Origin: Xylona heveae TC161 | Lineage: Eukaryota > Ascomycota > Xylonomycetes > Xylonales > Xylonaceae | Reading direction: 5' to 3' | Assembly: GCF_001619985.1 (NCBI RefSeq) | Contig: NW_017264194.1 | Coordinates: 2,785,511 to 2,849,510, forward strand | DNA length: 64,000 bases | Shown: positions 11,237-23,657 of the stretch, in pieces | Numbering within the stretch: the stretch's first letter is position 1 | How the letters are laid out: every line of letters begins with the position of its first letter | Position numbers and translations under genes: made by a program | Notes under the pieces: generated by a model | What the model saw: the letters and a program-made list of their open reading frames with translations, nothing else | Databases searched by the model: none | Told to the model about the DNA's origin: nothing

Positions 11237-12366
11237 TTACCACGGACCGACACGGACGGGGAGGTTTGCACCATAGGTTCCAGACAATAGTTGTGCCCTA
11301 ATGGAGCTCATGTCTCCGAGCCCAGTCATTTGGGATCCCGGCGAAGGAATGGCGTTACCCCCCATCCAACCCAGGCTGGCAGTGAGCTCGTTGACGGCAT
11401 CCTGCAATTTTCCTTGTGACTCTTCATTGTGTTTCGCAAGCTTTTGGTCCCATCCGCCGTACTGTAATTGAATGCCACCTCCTCGCTTCGCTGCCTCTCG
11501 AATCACGAGAGCCCAGGCCTTGGCAATTTCTTCGTACGCAGTAGATTTGGGAAGATTGTTTTGGAATGACTCAAAAGTTGGCAGTCGATGGATCATATCG
11601 GTAGCGCCGTCGAGGAAGCTCAGCGATGTGGATACTTGGTTTTCGTTTGGAGGAAGGAAATGAGGACTAAAGTCGTTCAGAGCATCCAGCAACTCCATGA
11701 GTGCTCCACGAATGCGGTTGTAGGTATAGTCGGATCTAGAGTTGCCCCCAAAAGGAAAAGCAGCAAAGAGTGACTCTTCATACTGCTTCAACACATTAAG
11801 TGCAGATGATACGCTTGGCCGTGGTGCTGTCGATACAACTTCGGAGCCAATCACAGGGTGTCGTTCACAGATCGATCGAAGGACTGTCCGCATCTCGTCT
11901 GCGTTAAGGGTCTCGAGCAGGCGGTTAAGGGAAAGAGGACGGCCAGAAACGTTTGGTCGAGATCGTTTAATGTGTCGTTGCTGCTGGTGACTTTGGTTGT
12001 GAGAGTGAGCATGTGCGAGATGCCGAGAGACAATAGCGGGTGAGTTGGCTGGTGACGCGGACATGCGTTCGTCATTGTCGGTGCTGCTGATCGAATCGTG
12101 CGATCCATATCGATCCGATTCGATGTCTTCATCGTCAGCCTTTCGCTTTCGTCCAGCCATGCCGGCGTGCATGTGGCTTGGTGGAGTTGTCACTATGGGT
12201 GGGGAAAAGGGTCAGCATGCTAATCCAAGAATTTCTTTTGGAAGGCGGTGAAAGATGAGTGGCGCCAGAGGAGAGACAAACTTGAACGAAGCGGCGACGG
12301 CCGAGTATGCTGATTCTCGTGTAAATGTGGAGGAAAGACTGAATAGCTTGACAATAGGCTATTCAT
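11237..12366 (-). CDS. STS1: Nuclear proteasome tethering factor Sts1/Cut8, 2 exons
   Basis: Sts1/Cut8 anchors the proteasome at the nucleus, acting at the nuclear envelope. Exon 1 (12282-12366) encodes [17 protein letters not shown], matching the conserved fungal start with its PPH core. It joins across an 89-bp intron (12193-12281) to 11237-12192, in phase, to give 346 residues. The donor is gtttgt rather than gtatgt. A basic RKRKADDED nuclear signal is followed by a disordered part and [12 protein letters not shown]-like family sequence ([19 protein letters not shown]). Further family segments are [44 protein letters not shown], and the end at VRVGPW. It is divergent from mL59, with 357 bp between the start codons. 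Confidence 0.92.
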
Positions 12367-12723
12367 TCTTGAACGAACAAAGTGGTAGTGAAAGAAGGGT
12401 TTCGAGGTTGGTGGAGGTGGTGGTATGTGTCTCCTCCAAAACTGACGAGTCGAATCGAGGTTGGCGTGCAGTCAAAGCGTACGGATTACGTAAGACACCT
12501 CTTTCTTTGTTGTCGGAGTGATCGGGATACCTAATTTTCCGTGCAGATAAAGAGTATCGTACCAGCAATAATGTGGTCGAATCAAATTCACTGATTAAAT
12601 TCACGTCAAATTCGCTTGTAGCCGTGCTCGACGATTATTTCGAGATTGAATTGCTTCAAGACGCCAGACATCGAACATCCACGAATCCATATCACCGCCC
12701 CCAGGATTGAAGTAGAGCCGAAA
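12367..12723. other. Divergent promoter, STS1 and mL59
   Basis: This 357-bp stretch separates two start codons facing away from each other, so it should hold both promoters. I see no strong consensus element and no reading frame worth calling. Confidence 0.5.
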
Positions 12724-13311
12724 ATGGGGGTCAATCAAGAATACGTCAACCTTGCAAAGACTCTTCCCCCACGATTGACTCGTTTCTTTGCGCGATATCC
12801 GCCGCCGCTTCTCCGTCCCGCAAATCCAGCAGCGTCAACGACGCCAGCAGCGTCAACGACCACAGAATCGCAAGTCGAATCTATACCGAATCCTTTCCAG
12901 GCACAAAAGCATCCTGTTACCGGAAAATGGCATGATCCTGCTTTTTCTCTTCGCCGTCAGGCAGAACTAGTCAAGCTTGCCAGAGAACATGGCGTCGAAG
13001 AACTGCTCCCCTTCACCGTTAAAGGCACCGAAGTACGATTGCGAAGACGGGAAGAGAATGGTTTGCGTGTAAAGGGCACTGGTGTGGGCCAGAAGGTCAA
13101 GGGCAAACTGTGGGAACGGACACTCAAGAATCGTCTGGAAGACAGGAGACAGGCCATGCTCAATATGCCCAAACTCATCCAACAATGGAAGGAGGTACGT
13201 CAACTTTGCCAATACATCCTATTGCTAGAGTTATTATTTGACATGGATTGATGCTAACGATTTCATTTTCAGCGTGGTCATGGTCGTGGATGGACCAAGT
13301 GGCCCAAATAA
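12724..13311 (+). CDS. Mitochondrial large ribosomal subunit protein mL59 (MrpL25)
   Basis: A structural protein of the mitochondrial large ribosomal subunit, specific to fungi. Exons 12724-13194 and 13273-13311 join in phase 0, giving 169 residues. Conserved family segments are LPPRLTRFFARYPPP at the start, HPVTGKWHDPAFSLRRQAEL in the middle, GVEELLPFTVKGTE, RVKGTGVGQKVKG, and the end RGHGRGWTKWPK, which lies in the tiny second exon. A short Ala/Ser/Thr repeat (PAASTTPAASTT) between the start and the domain is a tandem duplication peculiar to this copy. The annotated start is the ATG of MGVNQEYV. The gene shares its promoter region with STS1 and converges on MTR4. Confidence 0.93.
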
Positions 13312-13813
13312 ACACCCAACCTGTTCTTTTCTCTGCTTCCATATCCTATTTCGATTCCATTTACACTTTTCATTTGTGCTCGCGGCCAGGAGAAAAGCAG
13401 CGGCAGAACTGGATGTGCATTGTATTATCTGACCACATTCTTATTCCCTTTTGTATATTAATTTATTTCGACAAGCATATACACCACAATGAGCAAGGGT
13501 TTCTGAAAGGCGAAATCGAATTCTTTTTAATTTCCGAACAATCTTGCGCACGCATACAGTCTATTATGCATACATCACCGCACAATGTTATTTACAGTGA
13601 TTTCTTCGGCCATTCCAAGATCATGCCGATCGTCCGCAGTATAAAATGCCCAGGAGAAGGAAGATTGCCCCAACAATTGACAGCCTAATTATGCATCAAC
13701 AATAGACAAACAAAATGCCAAGCTTACTTGAAGTGCCCGCGCCAAACTCCATCCTGTTTTCAAAATTAAAGAAGAAAAGAAGAGTTTCCCCAGAATAAAA
13801 CGTTCAAGCGTCC
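13312..13813. other. Convergent intergenic region, mL59 and MTR4
   Basis: These 3' flanks of two convergent genes contain no gene. The left side is pyrimidine-rich on the plus strand (13320-13380). Near the MTR4 side there is a purine run at about 13765-13785 (agaagaaaagaagag), which is a pyrimidine tract in MTR4 sense. Confidence 0.5.
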
Positions 13814-16800
13814 TTACAAGTACAAGGACTGGGCAGCAACAATGTCTCTCCTGACCTTGGTCAGCGCTTCCTCAAACTTCTTTTCCAAATCGTCGCTGCC
13901 CATGACTTTCGCAGCCTGTGCAATTTGGCGCAGCAGCTCTTCCAGTCGGCGGAAAAGTCGAATTAAGCTACCCTCATATACATCGGTCATTTTACTAAAA
14001 CATGAGTTAGCATCTGGTGTTTTCGTTGCGTCGAGTATGGGTCTGAAATTAACTTACCAGATCTGAGCAAATGGAGCGCCATGCGCCCATGCGAACACAA
14101 CCTCCATAAGTTGAAACTTGAATGTCTGCAGGTATTCATCCTCATTGACGGGAAGCTTGCTCTCCTGAGAGACCTTGGCGATAATGCGAGCCTGCGCTTG
14201 GATCTCTCGATATGGTTTCGCGAGCTCCTCGCGGAGAGTAGGTGTTTCGTTGCTCTTCTCCTCAAAGATGAAGCAACTAAGGACTGCAGCACATTGCTCA
14301 GGCGTGAGTTCATTGAAAAAGCGGTTGAATAAGAGCTCGCTGAGCATTAATTCATCGCCTGTGCTGATTTCGCAAGCAACGCGTGCCTTGAGCTGAACGA
14401 CATCTGCCTCATTGATGAAGCCAAGACGTCGGAGAACTCGCTTGCGGCATTTGAGTTCGTCTAGTTGCATAATAGCCAAGGCAGCATTAATCTGCTTCTT
14501 AAGGCTCTTGACGTCGTTGCCGAGTTCCATCTTTTTCGAATACTGGTTGTAAAGCTCAGGCAACCTTGGAGAATTGTGAAGCGGGTTCGCCAGGAGACGA
14601 GACTCGAGCACTTCAATTTTCTGTTGAAGACGAATAATTAGTTCTACTGCACAAGTAATAAGCTAAATCAAGGCAACTTACTCTGAGTAGCTTCTTGAAC
14701 GAGTCGTCTGTGATCTTCATGTTTTCGATAGGATCCAGGACAGCAATGCCATCGGGGAAGCGTCGTTTAACCTCCTCGAGAGCCTTGCGCACAGTGTTTC
14801 TCTGATCAGCCGACTTGAGATCCTTGGGCAAGAATACTCGAATGTGACCAATCGATTCAATGCATGAGAGAAGAACCGGAACAACTTCCATCTTTCCCTT
14901 TTCTCCTTCAGCTGGTGGTCTGACACCGGGAGGGAGATCGTGGTGCGTTCGCGTGCCGACTGTGCTATTGGCTGACACCTGCACCAAAACATCGACAACA
15001 TAAGATTGTTGAGGGGTGAAGTCTTCTGGTTTTTCATTTTTGCCAGGATGCCGTTGGGTGAAGTTGACAACCACTCCCCAATTGAAATCGTGATCGCCGT
15101 GCTTAACTTTGACGAGCCGACCCGGTTGCATGAACTGAAGGCAATAGTTGGGATGGGTAATGACATCGCGCATCTCTTGCGTGTAAGTCTTGAGCTGCTG
15201 TCGTAGGTCGTAATACTCGCGGATGGTGCCTTCATCGGTGATTTCCATGCCGGCGCGCTCATTCTCGAGTTCATGCAACTCTGAGGCTTTCGTTAGCAAA
15301 ACCCAAGTTCAGGAATGTGGGATTCAAGGGGGGCTTACGTTTCTCCAGTCCAGAAACACTTGCAGTGTTCTGAAATTGGTAGAAGCATCGCTCGAGCATA
15401 AACTCCGGGGAGATCCCTTCGACTCTCATGAGATTGAGAATCATGTTGTACCCCAGATAGAATGCGGAGTTGAGCTTATCCTGCTCTCCTCGAACAATCT
15501 CTTTGGCCACACCGGGCTCCATCTTCTCATCAATCATCATAATCACAATACCACGATCGTCCAGTCCACGACGTCCGGCTCGACCAGACATCTGCACGAA
15601 CTCTGAAGGCGTCACCCAGCGTTGAGATACACCATCAAACTTGCGCACGCTGGTAAAGACGACAGTCTTCGCCGGCATATTAAGACCGATGGAGAATGTT
15701 TCGGTTGCGAACAAAACTTTGATCAGACCCTCCTGGAAAAGAATCTCAATCGTCTCCTTCAAAATGGGAAGAAGACCGGAGTGGTGGATGCCAATGCCGC
15801 GCCGTAGAAGGGGAAGGATATGCTGAATTTGAGGCAGTTGTTTGTCCTCGTCTGAAAGCATCTCAATCGCACTGTTGAACACCTTTGCAACCATGGCCTT
15901 TTCCGAGTCGTCGTTGAAGGCCAACGAGCTCATTTGCAATGCAAACGACTCGCATTCGCGCTTGCTGAAGCTGAAGACGATGACGGGATTATAGTTCTTC
16001 AACATGATCATCTTGACAATCTTGTAGATATCAGAAGGACCTTTCGTTCCACCTTTGTTCGTCTTCTTGTCCTTGCCTTTGCCCTTGCGTTTAGCCATCG
16101 CATCAGCTGGATCATCGCCTTGTCTATCTTGAATTGTAGTCATCGCTTTTTGGAAATTATCCTCGCGGAAACCACCCTTCTCATCGACAATCAGGTGGAT
16201 ACCGTCTGCTCCAGCCGGGAAGAAGTAGTGTTGAAGAGGGGTAGGTCGGAAATCCGTGTAAACGACGTGACATGGTTGATTGTGCATCTTGGTGATCCAT
16301 TCGGCGAATTGCATAGCGTTCGGAATCGTAGCGGAAAGGAAAACGTAGCGAACCTTGTCCGGCAAGAGGATAATTGTTTCCTCCCAGACGACACCTCGAG
16401 CTAAATCCAAGTTAACACCCAAAGAAACAGGCCACGAAGAGGGATGGGTCACTTACACTTATCTCGCATATAATGAATTTCGTCAAAGACTACCCACGCA
16501 ACTTCTCGCATAATCTCTGAACCCCTGTAAAGCATCGATCGAAGAATTTCCGTTGTCATGACAAGACAGGTCGCAGTTGGATTGATGGTCACATCACCCG
16601 TCATCAGTCCCACGTCGCCAAACTCGGCGGCAAATTCTCTGTACTTTTGATTGCTCAACGCTTTGATCGGACTGGTATAGATGACTCTTTGGTTGTTCTT
16701 CAAACTCTGTGCAATGGCATATTCGGCGACAACAGTTTTTCCGGCACTGGTATGGGCCGAGACCAGCACACTCTCACCCCGTTCAATCGATGCAACTGAA

Positions 16801-17279
16801 ACGGCCTGAAAGGGATCCAGCGTGAATGGCCAGACCCTAGCCGGTTCCGCCGGAGGCTTGTGCTCGGATAGAGGCTTGTAGTCATAGTCTGGAGGCAGAG
16901 CGACCTGGTGTCGAACCTGATGCGACAGTACAACATTATCTCCATCCTTGACAGCTAGCAAGCCGGCTGAAGCGGCAATTTCGCGAGACTGCTCTGTCTC
17001 GAAGGAATCGGTCACAACCGGCTCGGGCTCCGTATCTCGTCGCTGTCGCTTCAGATCAGGTTGCTCTTTGACACCATCCACACGATCGTTCGTTTCCGGT
17101 TGTTTAACAGTCGACTCCGGTGAATCGCCGTTTGGCAAATCCGTTCCATTGACTTCTTTAACATCCCCATTTGCCTGTCTCTTCTTGTTTTTCTTGTCTT
17201 TGATCTGTTTATCATCCTGGCCATTTTCAAGCTTTGCAGCCTGAGGCTGATCCTCGAAAACGTCAAACAGTTCATCCAT
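13814..17279 (-). CDS. MTR4: Exosome-associated ATP-dependent RNA helicase Mtr4/Dob1
   Basis: A nuclear DExH helicase that unwinds RNA for the exosome in rRNA processing and in TRAMP-dependent decay. Five exons (16457-17279, 15339-16400, about 14682-15280, 14058-14620, 13814-13994) give 1,075 residues. The start is the ATG of [13 protein letters not shown]; the frame is open upstream but lacks homologous sequence there. Motifs in order: charged linker; Walker A in [18 protein letters not shown] in [12 protein letters not shown] in [12 protein letters not shown]; motif VI in [15 protein letters not shown]. The arch/KOW region follows ([17 protein letters not shown]), and the DSHCT end is [20 protein letters not shown] to VAAQSLYL. 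All helicase motifs look intact. It is divergent from the Cox VIIc gene. Confidence 0.96.
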
Positions 17280-17769
17280 GACGCCGCTCGTCGCGGGCTC
17301 GACCGAAGAAGATGGAAAAATATATTTTGGTGAAAAATCTCGACGCTGAACAGTTCCTCGTCTCGACGCCTGCGTCAATGACTGTGGAAGAGGCCGAGAA
17401 AATTGGTCATGAAATTTTTTTTGAAATGTTCCCGATAGGTCTGAGTGTATGATCTTCAAATCTTTGGACAAGTCGGAGGTTTAGACTGTCCAGCGACTTT
17501 GCGACAGAAATGGCAAATTTAGCGAAGCCTCTTTCCGGAAAGCTCCCAATCGCGCGGCAACTTGTGTGGGAGAGCGAGAGACAGAGAAGAGAGAGAGGAA
17601 AGAGCGTTAATACTAGCGAGACGAGAGACTATTGAACCTCCATCATCACTTCCCTCACAAACATCCCCCCAGCTTTACCTCTCCACTCCTCCACTACCAA
17701 CGCTTCTGTCAAGGTATTTTCGTCAATCGCCACAGATAGAGAACATTGTGAAGGTACTAATTGACCCAG
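17280..17769. other. Divergent promoter, MTR4 and Cox VIIc
   Basis: This 490-bp stretch lies between two divergent start codons. A cccaatcg element is near 17546. Toward the Cox VIIc side it becomes a GA-rich run (17570-17605) and then a C/T-rich leader. No gene is seen. Confidence 0.5.
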
Positions 17770-18131
17770 ATGCTCGCCCGCTCTGCCGCCCGTGCTACTT
17801 CCATGACCTCTCAGGTCGCCCGTCGGGGCTTCCACACTACCCGGGCCCAGATGTCCAGCCCTTACCACTACCCTGAGGGTCCCCGCAGCAACATTCCTTT
17901 CAACCCTCTGACCAAGTTCTTCGCCGTCCGATACTGGACCTTCATGGGTGGGTGCACTTGCCATGTCATTTGGGGACGAGTGGTTGCTGACGTTCAAGCT
18001 AGCTGTCGGCTTCGGTGCTCCTTTCGGCATTGCTGGTAAGCGCTCCCCTTGCGCTGCTCAATTGATGGTAGCAACGAAGAACCATACTCACAATGTATTC
18101 TACAGCCTGGCAGACTTACAAGAACCAGTAA
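17770..18131 (+). CDS. Cytochrome c oxidase subunit VIIc (yeast Cox8), 3 exons
   Basis: A small nuclear-encoded subunit of respiratory complex IV in the mitochondrial inner membrane. Exons 17770-17947, 18003-18035 and 18106-18131 join in phase (1, 1) to give 78 residues. The N-terminus MLARSAARATSMTSQVARRG is an amphipathic mitochondrial presequence with RRGFHTTRAQ at the likely cleavage region. The mature part has YHYPEGPRSNIPFNPLTKF, then the single membrane span starting at RYWTFM and ending GAPFGIAAWQTYKNQ. The middle exon is only 33 bp, and the last codes for eight whole residues, so the gene is easily missed by ORF search. Confidence 0.93.
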
Positions 18132-18575
18132 ATGGCTGGGATCGGGATGGGGGAGATGATAGAGGCGGCGTATCAGCGTTGGACGCCCCATGGGTAGGGT
18201 TGCGTTGGGATCAATATGATAGTCATCCTAATTGTAAATTTATCGCAAATCACATATTGCTTCTAATTGCTCCAGATCTAGTGTTCTGTGAACTTGTGAA
18301 TTGAGCAAATATTCAATCTACGTGAATATTTGTGTAGAGAGATGCATCCCATTGATCAATACCTCAAAAGTCATTCGCCGTGATGGCTCGGTAAAGGCGC
18401 GGGTCTAGTCCCAGATTTTTGTGCAAATTATCTCATCGCATACGCTGTAGAACAAAAGTACATAGGTCCAGAAAACGAACAACAACGGCTCCAGCAGCAT
18501 TTTGACAAGAGGCGAAAAGAATCAAATTTTCGCTGAAAAGCGAGGGCAAGTACTGCGCTCGATGCTGAACTGAAA
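18132..18575. other. Intergenic region and ELP1 promoter
   Basis: A tandem gap between Cox VIIc and ELP1, 444 bp long. It is AT-rich around 18230-18340 and shows no supported gene or clear regulatory consensus. Confidence 0.45.
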
Positions 18576-21500
18576 ATGCGCAACTTAAAAAATGTGCATC
18601 ATTCAGTCGTGCCCTTCTCGGACCTGCCATTGACGGCCACCGTCTGGGATGCTGCTACCGACGCTTTGATATGCGCATGTGGTCCGTCGCCAACAAACGC
18701 GACAATTCAACTGAAAAGGCTTGAGGGCCCAGCTCCTGGAAAAGTTCCTGCAATTGATTCAAATAAGAATCAAGTTCGCGACATTGTCGCCTGGGACGCT
18801 CCATGCCCCCTGCCGGATTTGGCATGTGACAAAATTCTAGACCTGCATTACTTTTCTGATACGCAAACTGCATGTCTTGTCCTTGAAGGTGGAGATGTCA
18901 TCATCGTGAGGGAGCAACCTTTACCAGGAGAAAACCAGATTGAAATTCTGGGATCCGTGGATGTTGGCATTTCCGCTGCGGGCTGGTCACCTGATGAGGA
19001 ACTCCTTGCCATCTGCACACGCTCCAATACCCTATTGTTCATGAGCAGAGAGTTTGAAAGCATTACGGAAGCAACCTTGACGCCGGAAGATGTCAATGTT
19101 TCGGCTCATGTTTCTGTGGGATGGGGGAAGCGCGAAACACAATTTCAGGGCAAAAGAGCAAAGGCGTTGCGGGACCCCACTGTGCCAGAAAAAATCGACC
19201 AAGGAACATTAAGTCCATATGATAATGGGCGTATCACTATTACCTGGAGGGGCGATGGCGCGTATCTGGCTATCAGTACCATTGAGTCCAACCAGCGCCG
19301 TCTCATTCGAGTTTACTCGAGAGAAGGTATGCTGGATAATGTTAGTGAGCCTGTCGATGGCCTCGAGGGCGCCTTGAGTTGGAGACCAGCTGGGAACCTT
19401 ATGGCAACTATCCAACGGTTTGAGGATCATGCCAAGGTCGTCTTCTTTGAACGCAATGGTTTGCGGCATGGCGAGTTTCCTCTGCGAGTCGACTCGGAGG
19501 ATTTGAAAACCTGGGCTCGTGATATCACTGTCCGCTGGAACATCGACTCGACCGTTCTCGCTGTCTGCTTTACTGATAGAGTTCAGCTATGGACAATGGG
19601 AAACTATCACTATTATCTGAAGCAAGAGCTCTTGACTAGCAGCTCGGAGGACCGATCCGAAGCCGTCTCTGTCACCTGGCACACGGAGAAGGCGTTGTCA
19701 CTCTCAATTTTTTACGGAGGTATCTTACCTTTTCAAAGCTCATTTTGTCCATTAGACACTGTTGTTGACATTTTATAGTTGCCGGTCAAAGACTGGAGTA
19801 CATTTTTGATGTCGCCAAGGGCTCTACGTCACCCCCTAATGACTTCGGAGCCGTTGCTGTCATCGATGGCAGTAAGAATCCTACTGACCTGCAAAGTTGT
19901 TGAATGGGTTGAAACTAATCTCTTATAGAAACTTTGAAACTGACACCTCTTCGCCTGGCTAATACCCCCCCTCCCATGGCTTTGCATGAAGCTCCTCTCA
20001 GCAACGTTGCCGTCGATGCAGCCATTAGCTGCTCAGGATCACGCATTGCTGTTCTTCATAGGAATCAGATCAGTCTCTTCGAATGGAAGTTGGATGTAAA
20101 GCCCATACCCGCGCCTACCGAGCAGAAGCGTCTTGAGCTTCCTGTAGCCGAGAATGCTCAAGCTCGCCAGATTGCATTTCTCGGGGACCGTACTGTCATC
20201 GTGCTTGTCTCTGAAGAGGGCTCAAGCACGATTTTCAGCTTCAACTTTGACTCTGGAGAGCTTCTGGGTTGTGACGAAATATCTGGGCCTGGAATCTCGA
20301 GGCTGTTCCCCAGAGAAGATCATTCCACAATCTGCTACGAGTCTTATGACAACTCCGTTTCAGAAAGCGTTTCGCTGAGCGAAGACAATCTGGATCTGAT
20401 TACTTTACAGTTTCAAGAATTTGCAGTCTTTCCAGTTCATTGCCCATGGGTTGAAGTGGTGAACTATAATGGAGAAGTAAGTCATTCAGACTTTCCAAAA
20501 AATGAAGTTGGCAAAGACTGACGTTTTAAAAGTCTATTGCCTTTGGCTTGTCAAGAAATGGTTCCCTCTATGCCAACTCCAAGCTATTGGCCAAAGGCTG
20601 TACCTCGTTTCTCGTTAGCCCGGCTCATGTCATATTCACAACGACACAACATCTTTTGAAATTTATTCACATGGGCGTCGCTGAGGGTAAGTCCGAAGGT
20701 TCACTGGAAGTGGACGAACTATCACTAATGATGAACAGAGCTAGAAGTGCCATCGGACGACCCAGAACGCGATGAGCGATGCCGGAGTATTGAGCGTGGA
20801 GCAAGACTGGTCACAGTGATGCCAACCAGTCTTTCTCTGGCGCTACAAATGCCTCGAGGGAACCTCGAGACCATCTTTCCCAGAGCGCTTGTGCTTGCTG
20901 GTATCCGAAGAAGCATTGCGAAAAAGAAGTACAAATCTGCCTTCCTCGCATGCAGAAATCAACGAGTCGATATGAACATTCTGCACGATCATGCGCCCCA
21001 GCAATTCATGGAGAATATTGATCTGTTTATTAACCAGATCAAGCGGCCTGAGCATATTGATCTTTTCTTGTCTCAGTTGAGGTACGAGTCTCAATCTTTA
21101 AATTTTGACTTAAGGAAATACCTTACACCATTACAGAGAAGAGGACGTGTCACAAATGATGTACAAAGAGACAATCCGTACATCCAAGCTGGATATCGGC
21201 AGTGCTCCTGGTGCTTCCTTGAATAGCATCGGTGCAGTTCCTCAATCCTCTAGTCCAACTTCCAAAGTCAATCGAATCTGCGACGCGTTCCTCGATGCGC
21301 TACAGGGGCGAGAGTCAACACATATCCAGAATATCATTTCTGCACATGTTTGTAAATCTCCTCCAGATTTGGACGCCGGGTTGTTGGTCGTTGGGGGCCT
21401 CAGAGGTAAGTCGTACCCGAGAAATAATAGTTTTCACCATTTGCTAATGCTCTAATCTGCAGTGAGCAAGCCTGAATTGGCCGAAAAGGCTGTGGAGCAC

Positions 21501-23206
21501 ATTTGTTTCTTAGCCGACGTCAACCGCTTGTATGACAATGCTTTGGGACTCTACGACCTTGAGCTGGCCTTACTTGTTGCTCAGCAGTCGCAAAAGGTTC
21601 GTGACCGTATTATCTGAATGGCGATAATACATACTCACAGCTGTCCAGGATCCCCGGGAATACCTCCCCTTTCTTCAAAAGCACCAGGAAATGTCGGATT
21701 TACGCAGAAAGTTTTCTATTGACAATCATCTTGGACGTCACACGAAAGCTCTATTGCATTTGCGAGAGCTCAAAGCTTTTGACGAATTCACTGCGTACAC
21801 CGTCAAGTATGAGCTATACAAGGATGCATTGTCACTTTGCCGTTACGACGAGAAGGATCTATCTCAAATTATGCGCCTTTATGCTGATTTCTTGAGCAAC
21901 AACTCGAAATTCAAGGAGGCAGGTATTAGTATGTATCAACCCAACTCATTTTCCAGTCGAGCCAGGACTAAGAAGTGTGCAATTAGCATACGAATACCTC
22001 TCCGACTACACATCAGCCAGTGAAGCGTATCAGCGAGCGCATCTCTGGCGCGAATCCCTCTCCTGCGCCATGGCGGTTCCGTTTTCCGAATCTCAGCTTC
22101 GAACTCTGGCGGATCTTCTCGCAGAAGACCTTGCCGAGTCTAAAGACTATTACGCTGCTGCCACCATCTACCTCGACCATCTCTCCGACATTGAGACTGC
22201 GTCAAGGACCTTCTGTCGAGGATACCACTTTGCCGAAGCGACACGCGTGTTGGGCCTGCACCGCCGCCAGGATCTCGTGGAAAGTGTCATCGACGTTGGT
22301 CTGGCAGAGGGTTTGGCAAGCACTACCGAGTTGCTCTCCGATTGTAAGGGCCAGATCGCCGCACAAGTACCCCGGATCCGGGAACTTAGGGTGAAGAAGA
22401 CTGAGGATCCGCGTAAGTTGCCTATTTATGATAATTTCTTCCGCTTTTGTTTTTTCTTTTCTTTTTCTTCTCTTTTTCGTTCTTTTTGCTTTCTTTTTTT
22501 TCTTTTCTCTCTTTTAAATCAAAAAAGATTGGAAGTCTAACATTGTAACTCCCTGCAAATAGTTGCCTTTTTCGAAGGCGCAGACCCGTCGGGCGCAGAC
22601 ATTCCAGACAACGTCTCCCTCGCCCCCAGCGACACTTCTACAGCCCGCAGTTCGCTTTTCACCCGATACACCAACCGCACCGGCACGGTCGACACCTCTG
22701 CCACGCGCAAAACATCCAAGAACCGCCGCCGCGAGGAACGCAAGCGTGCCCGCGGCAAAAAGGGCAGCGTCTACGAGGAAGAGTACCTTGTCAATTCCGT
22801 CGGCCGACTCATTGAGCGCGTCAGTAGCGTCCGCGACGAAGTTCAGCGTCTCGTCGAGGGCCTCTTGCGGCGAGGCATGCGCGAGCGCGCTCTCGCCGTA
22901 GAACAACTCATGTCTGACGTCGTGACGGCCTGCGAGACTTGCATCCCCGAAGTCTTTGAACTAGGTATTACTGGTACTTTTTCTTCTACTACTGGTGCTT
23001 GGGGAGGCGCTGCAAATAGTGGCGATGGTCGTGACCAACAACAGCAACAGGCCCATCAGAAGAATGACGATCCTGCCAACCCGGATGCAGCGTATAGACC
23101 GACTGGTGCGGATGGCGTGTTCTGGGAAAGCCTAGAGGAGAGAAAGGCGAAAAAGGACCCACCTGTGATTAAATCGTTTGAGAGATTGTCTCTTTTGGGA
23201 GCGTAA
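18576..23206 (+). CDS. ELP1: Elongator complex subunit 1 (Elp1/Iki3), 10 exons
   Basis: The scaffold subunit of Elongator, which makes the cm5/mcm5 modification on wobble uridine of tRNAs. Ten exons (18576-19719, 19779-19871, 19929-20476, 20533-20686, 20739-21081, 21137-21405, 21463-21596, 21649-21928, 21987-22412, 22563-23206) sum to an exact 1,344 residues, typical for the family. The N-terminal WD40-like propeller begins MRNLKNVHHSVVP. Family landmarks include IRRSIAKKKYKSAFLACRNQ, the TPR-like helical part with SDYTSASEAYQRAHLWRES, and a basic tRNA-binding segment with SKNRRREERKRARGKKGS then YEEEYLVNSVGRLIERV. The C-terminus has a low-complexity Gln/Asn stretch. Intron 9 is a 150-bp pyrimidine-rich intron. 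The exon 8/9 junction was chosen for its gtatgt donor; a nearby gtatta is the alternative. Confidence 0.95.
22435..22515 (+). repeat. Pyrimidine-rich tract inside ELP1 intron 9
   Basis: An extended C/T-only run of about 80 nt within the 150-bp intron 22413-22562. Such a long polypyrimidine run is unusual among the other introns in this window, which are mostly 50-90 bp. Confidence 0.75.
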
Positions 23207-23271
23207 AAGGCCCTCTTGGGGCTTAAAGAGCCCTCTTGGGAGTTGAAAGTCTCTCTTGGGAGTTTTAAATT
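23189..23271 (+). repeat. Tandem 20-bp repeat straddling the ELP1 stop codon
   Basis: Three 20-bp units (23212-23231, 23232-23251, 23252-23271), each starting CCTCTTGGG or TCTCTTGGG, follow a 23-bp degenerate first copy at 23189-23211. That first copy contains the last ELP1 codons and the TAA at 23204-23206. A short ACGAG pentamer repeat follows at about 23281-23300. Confidence 0.8.
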
Positions 23272-23657
23272 TTAGTTTGGCAGACGAGACGAGACGAGAC
23301 GCGGGTTCAACGGATTGATGTACATACAATGGATATAAAAGCATGATATGTGTATAGTGTTAGAAATTTGTGGAATGAAAAAGCAAATTGTTATTATTCT
23401 TTTTTAAATGTCATCCGCTATAGGCCTAAGGTACTTGTCTAATCTAGGAATTATCTACATGTTGTATATATATTAGGGGGGTATGTGAAAAATCTTTCTG
23501 AGATGCTGCTCCTGACTTTTTCGAGAGTACACTCCAAAATAAAAGCTAAGCCGTGGGTAGTGCAAGAGGAGGAGAAACAAAATAAGAATAATAGAAAAGT
23601 GAAAAATGAAAAGTGAAATGTGAAAGATAAAACGACTGCTTAAGAGGCTCATTCCAC
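23207..23657. other. Convergent intergenic region, ELP1 and ERG19
   Basis: After the tandem repeat this holds AT-rich 3' flank DNA. It switches from T-rich (23385-23410) to purine-rich on the plus strand (23565-23640), which is pyrimidine-rich in the sense of ERG19. No gene is seen. Confidence 0.5.
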
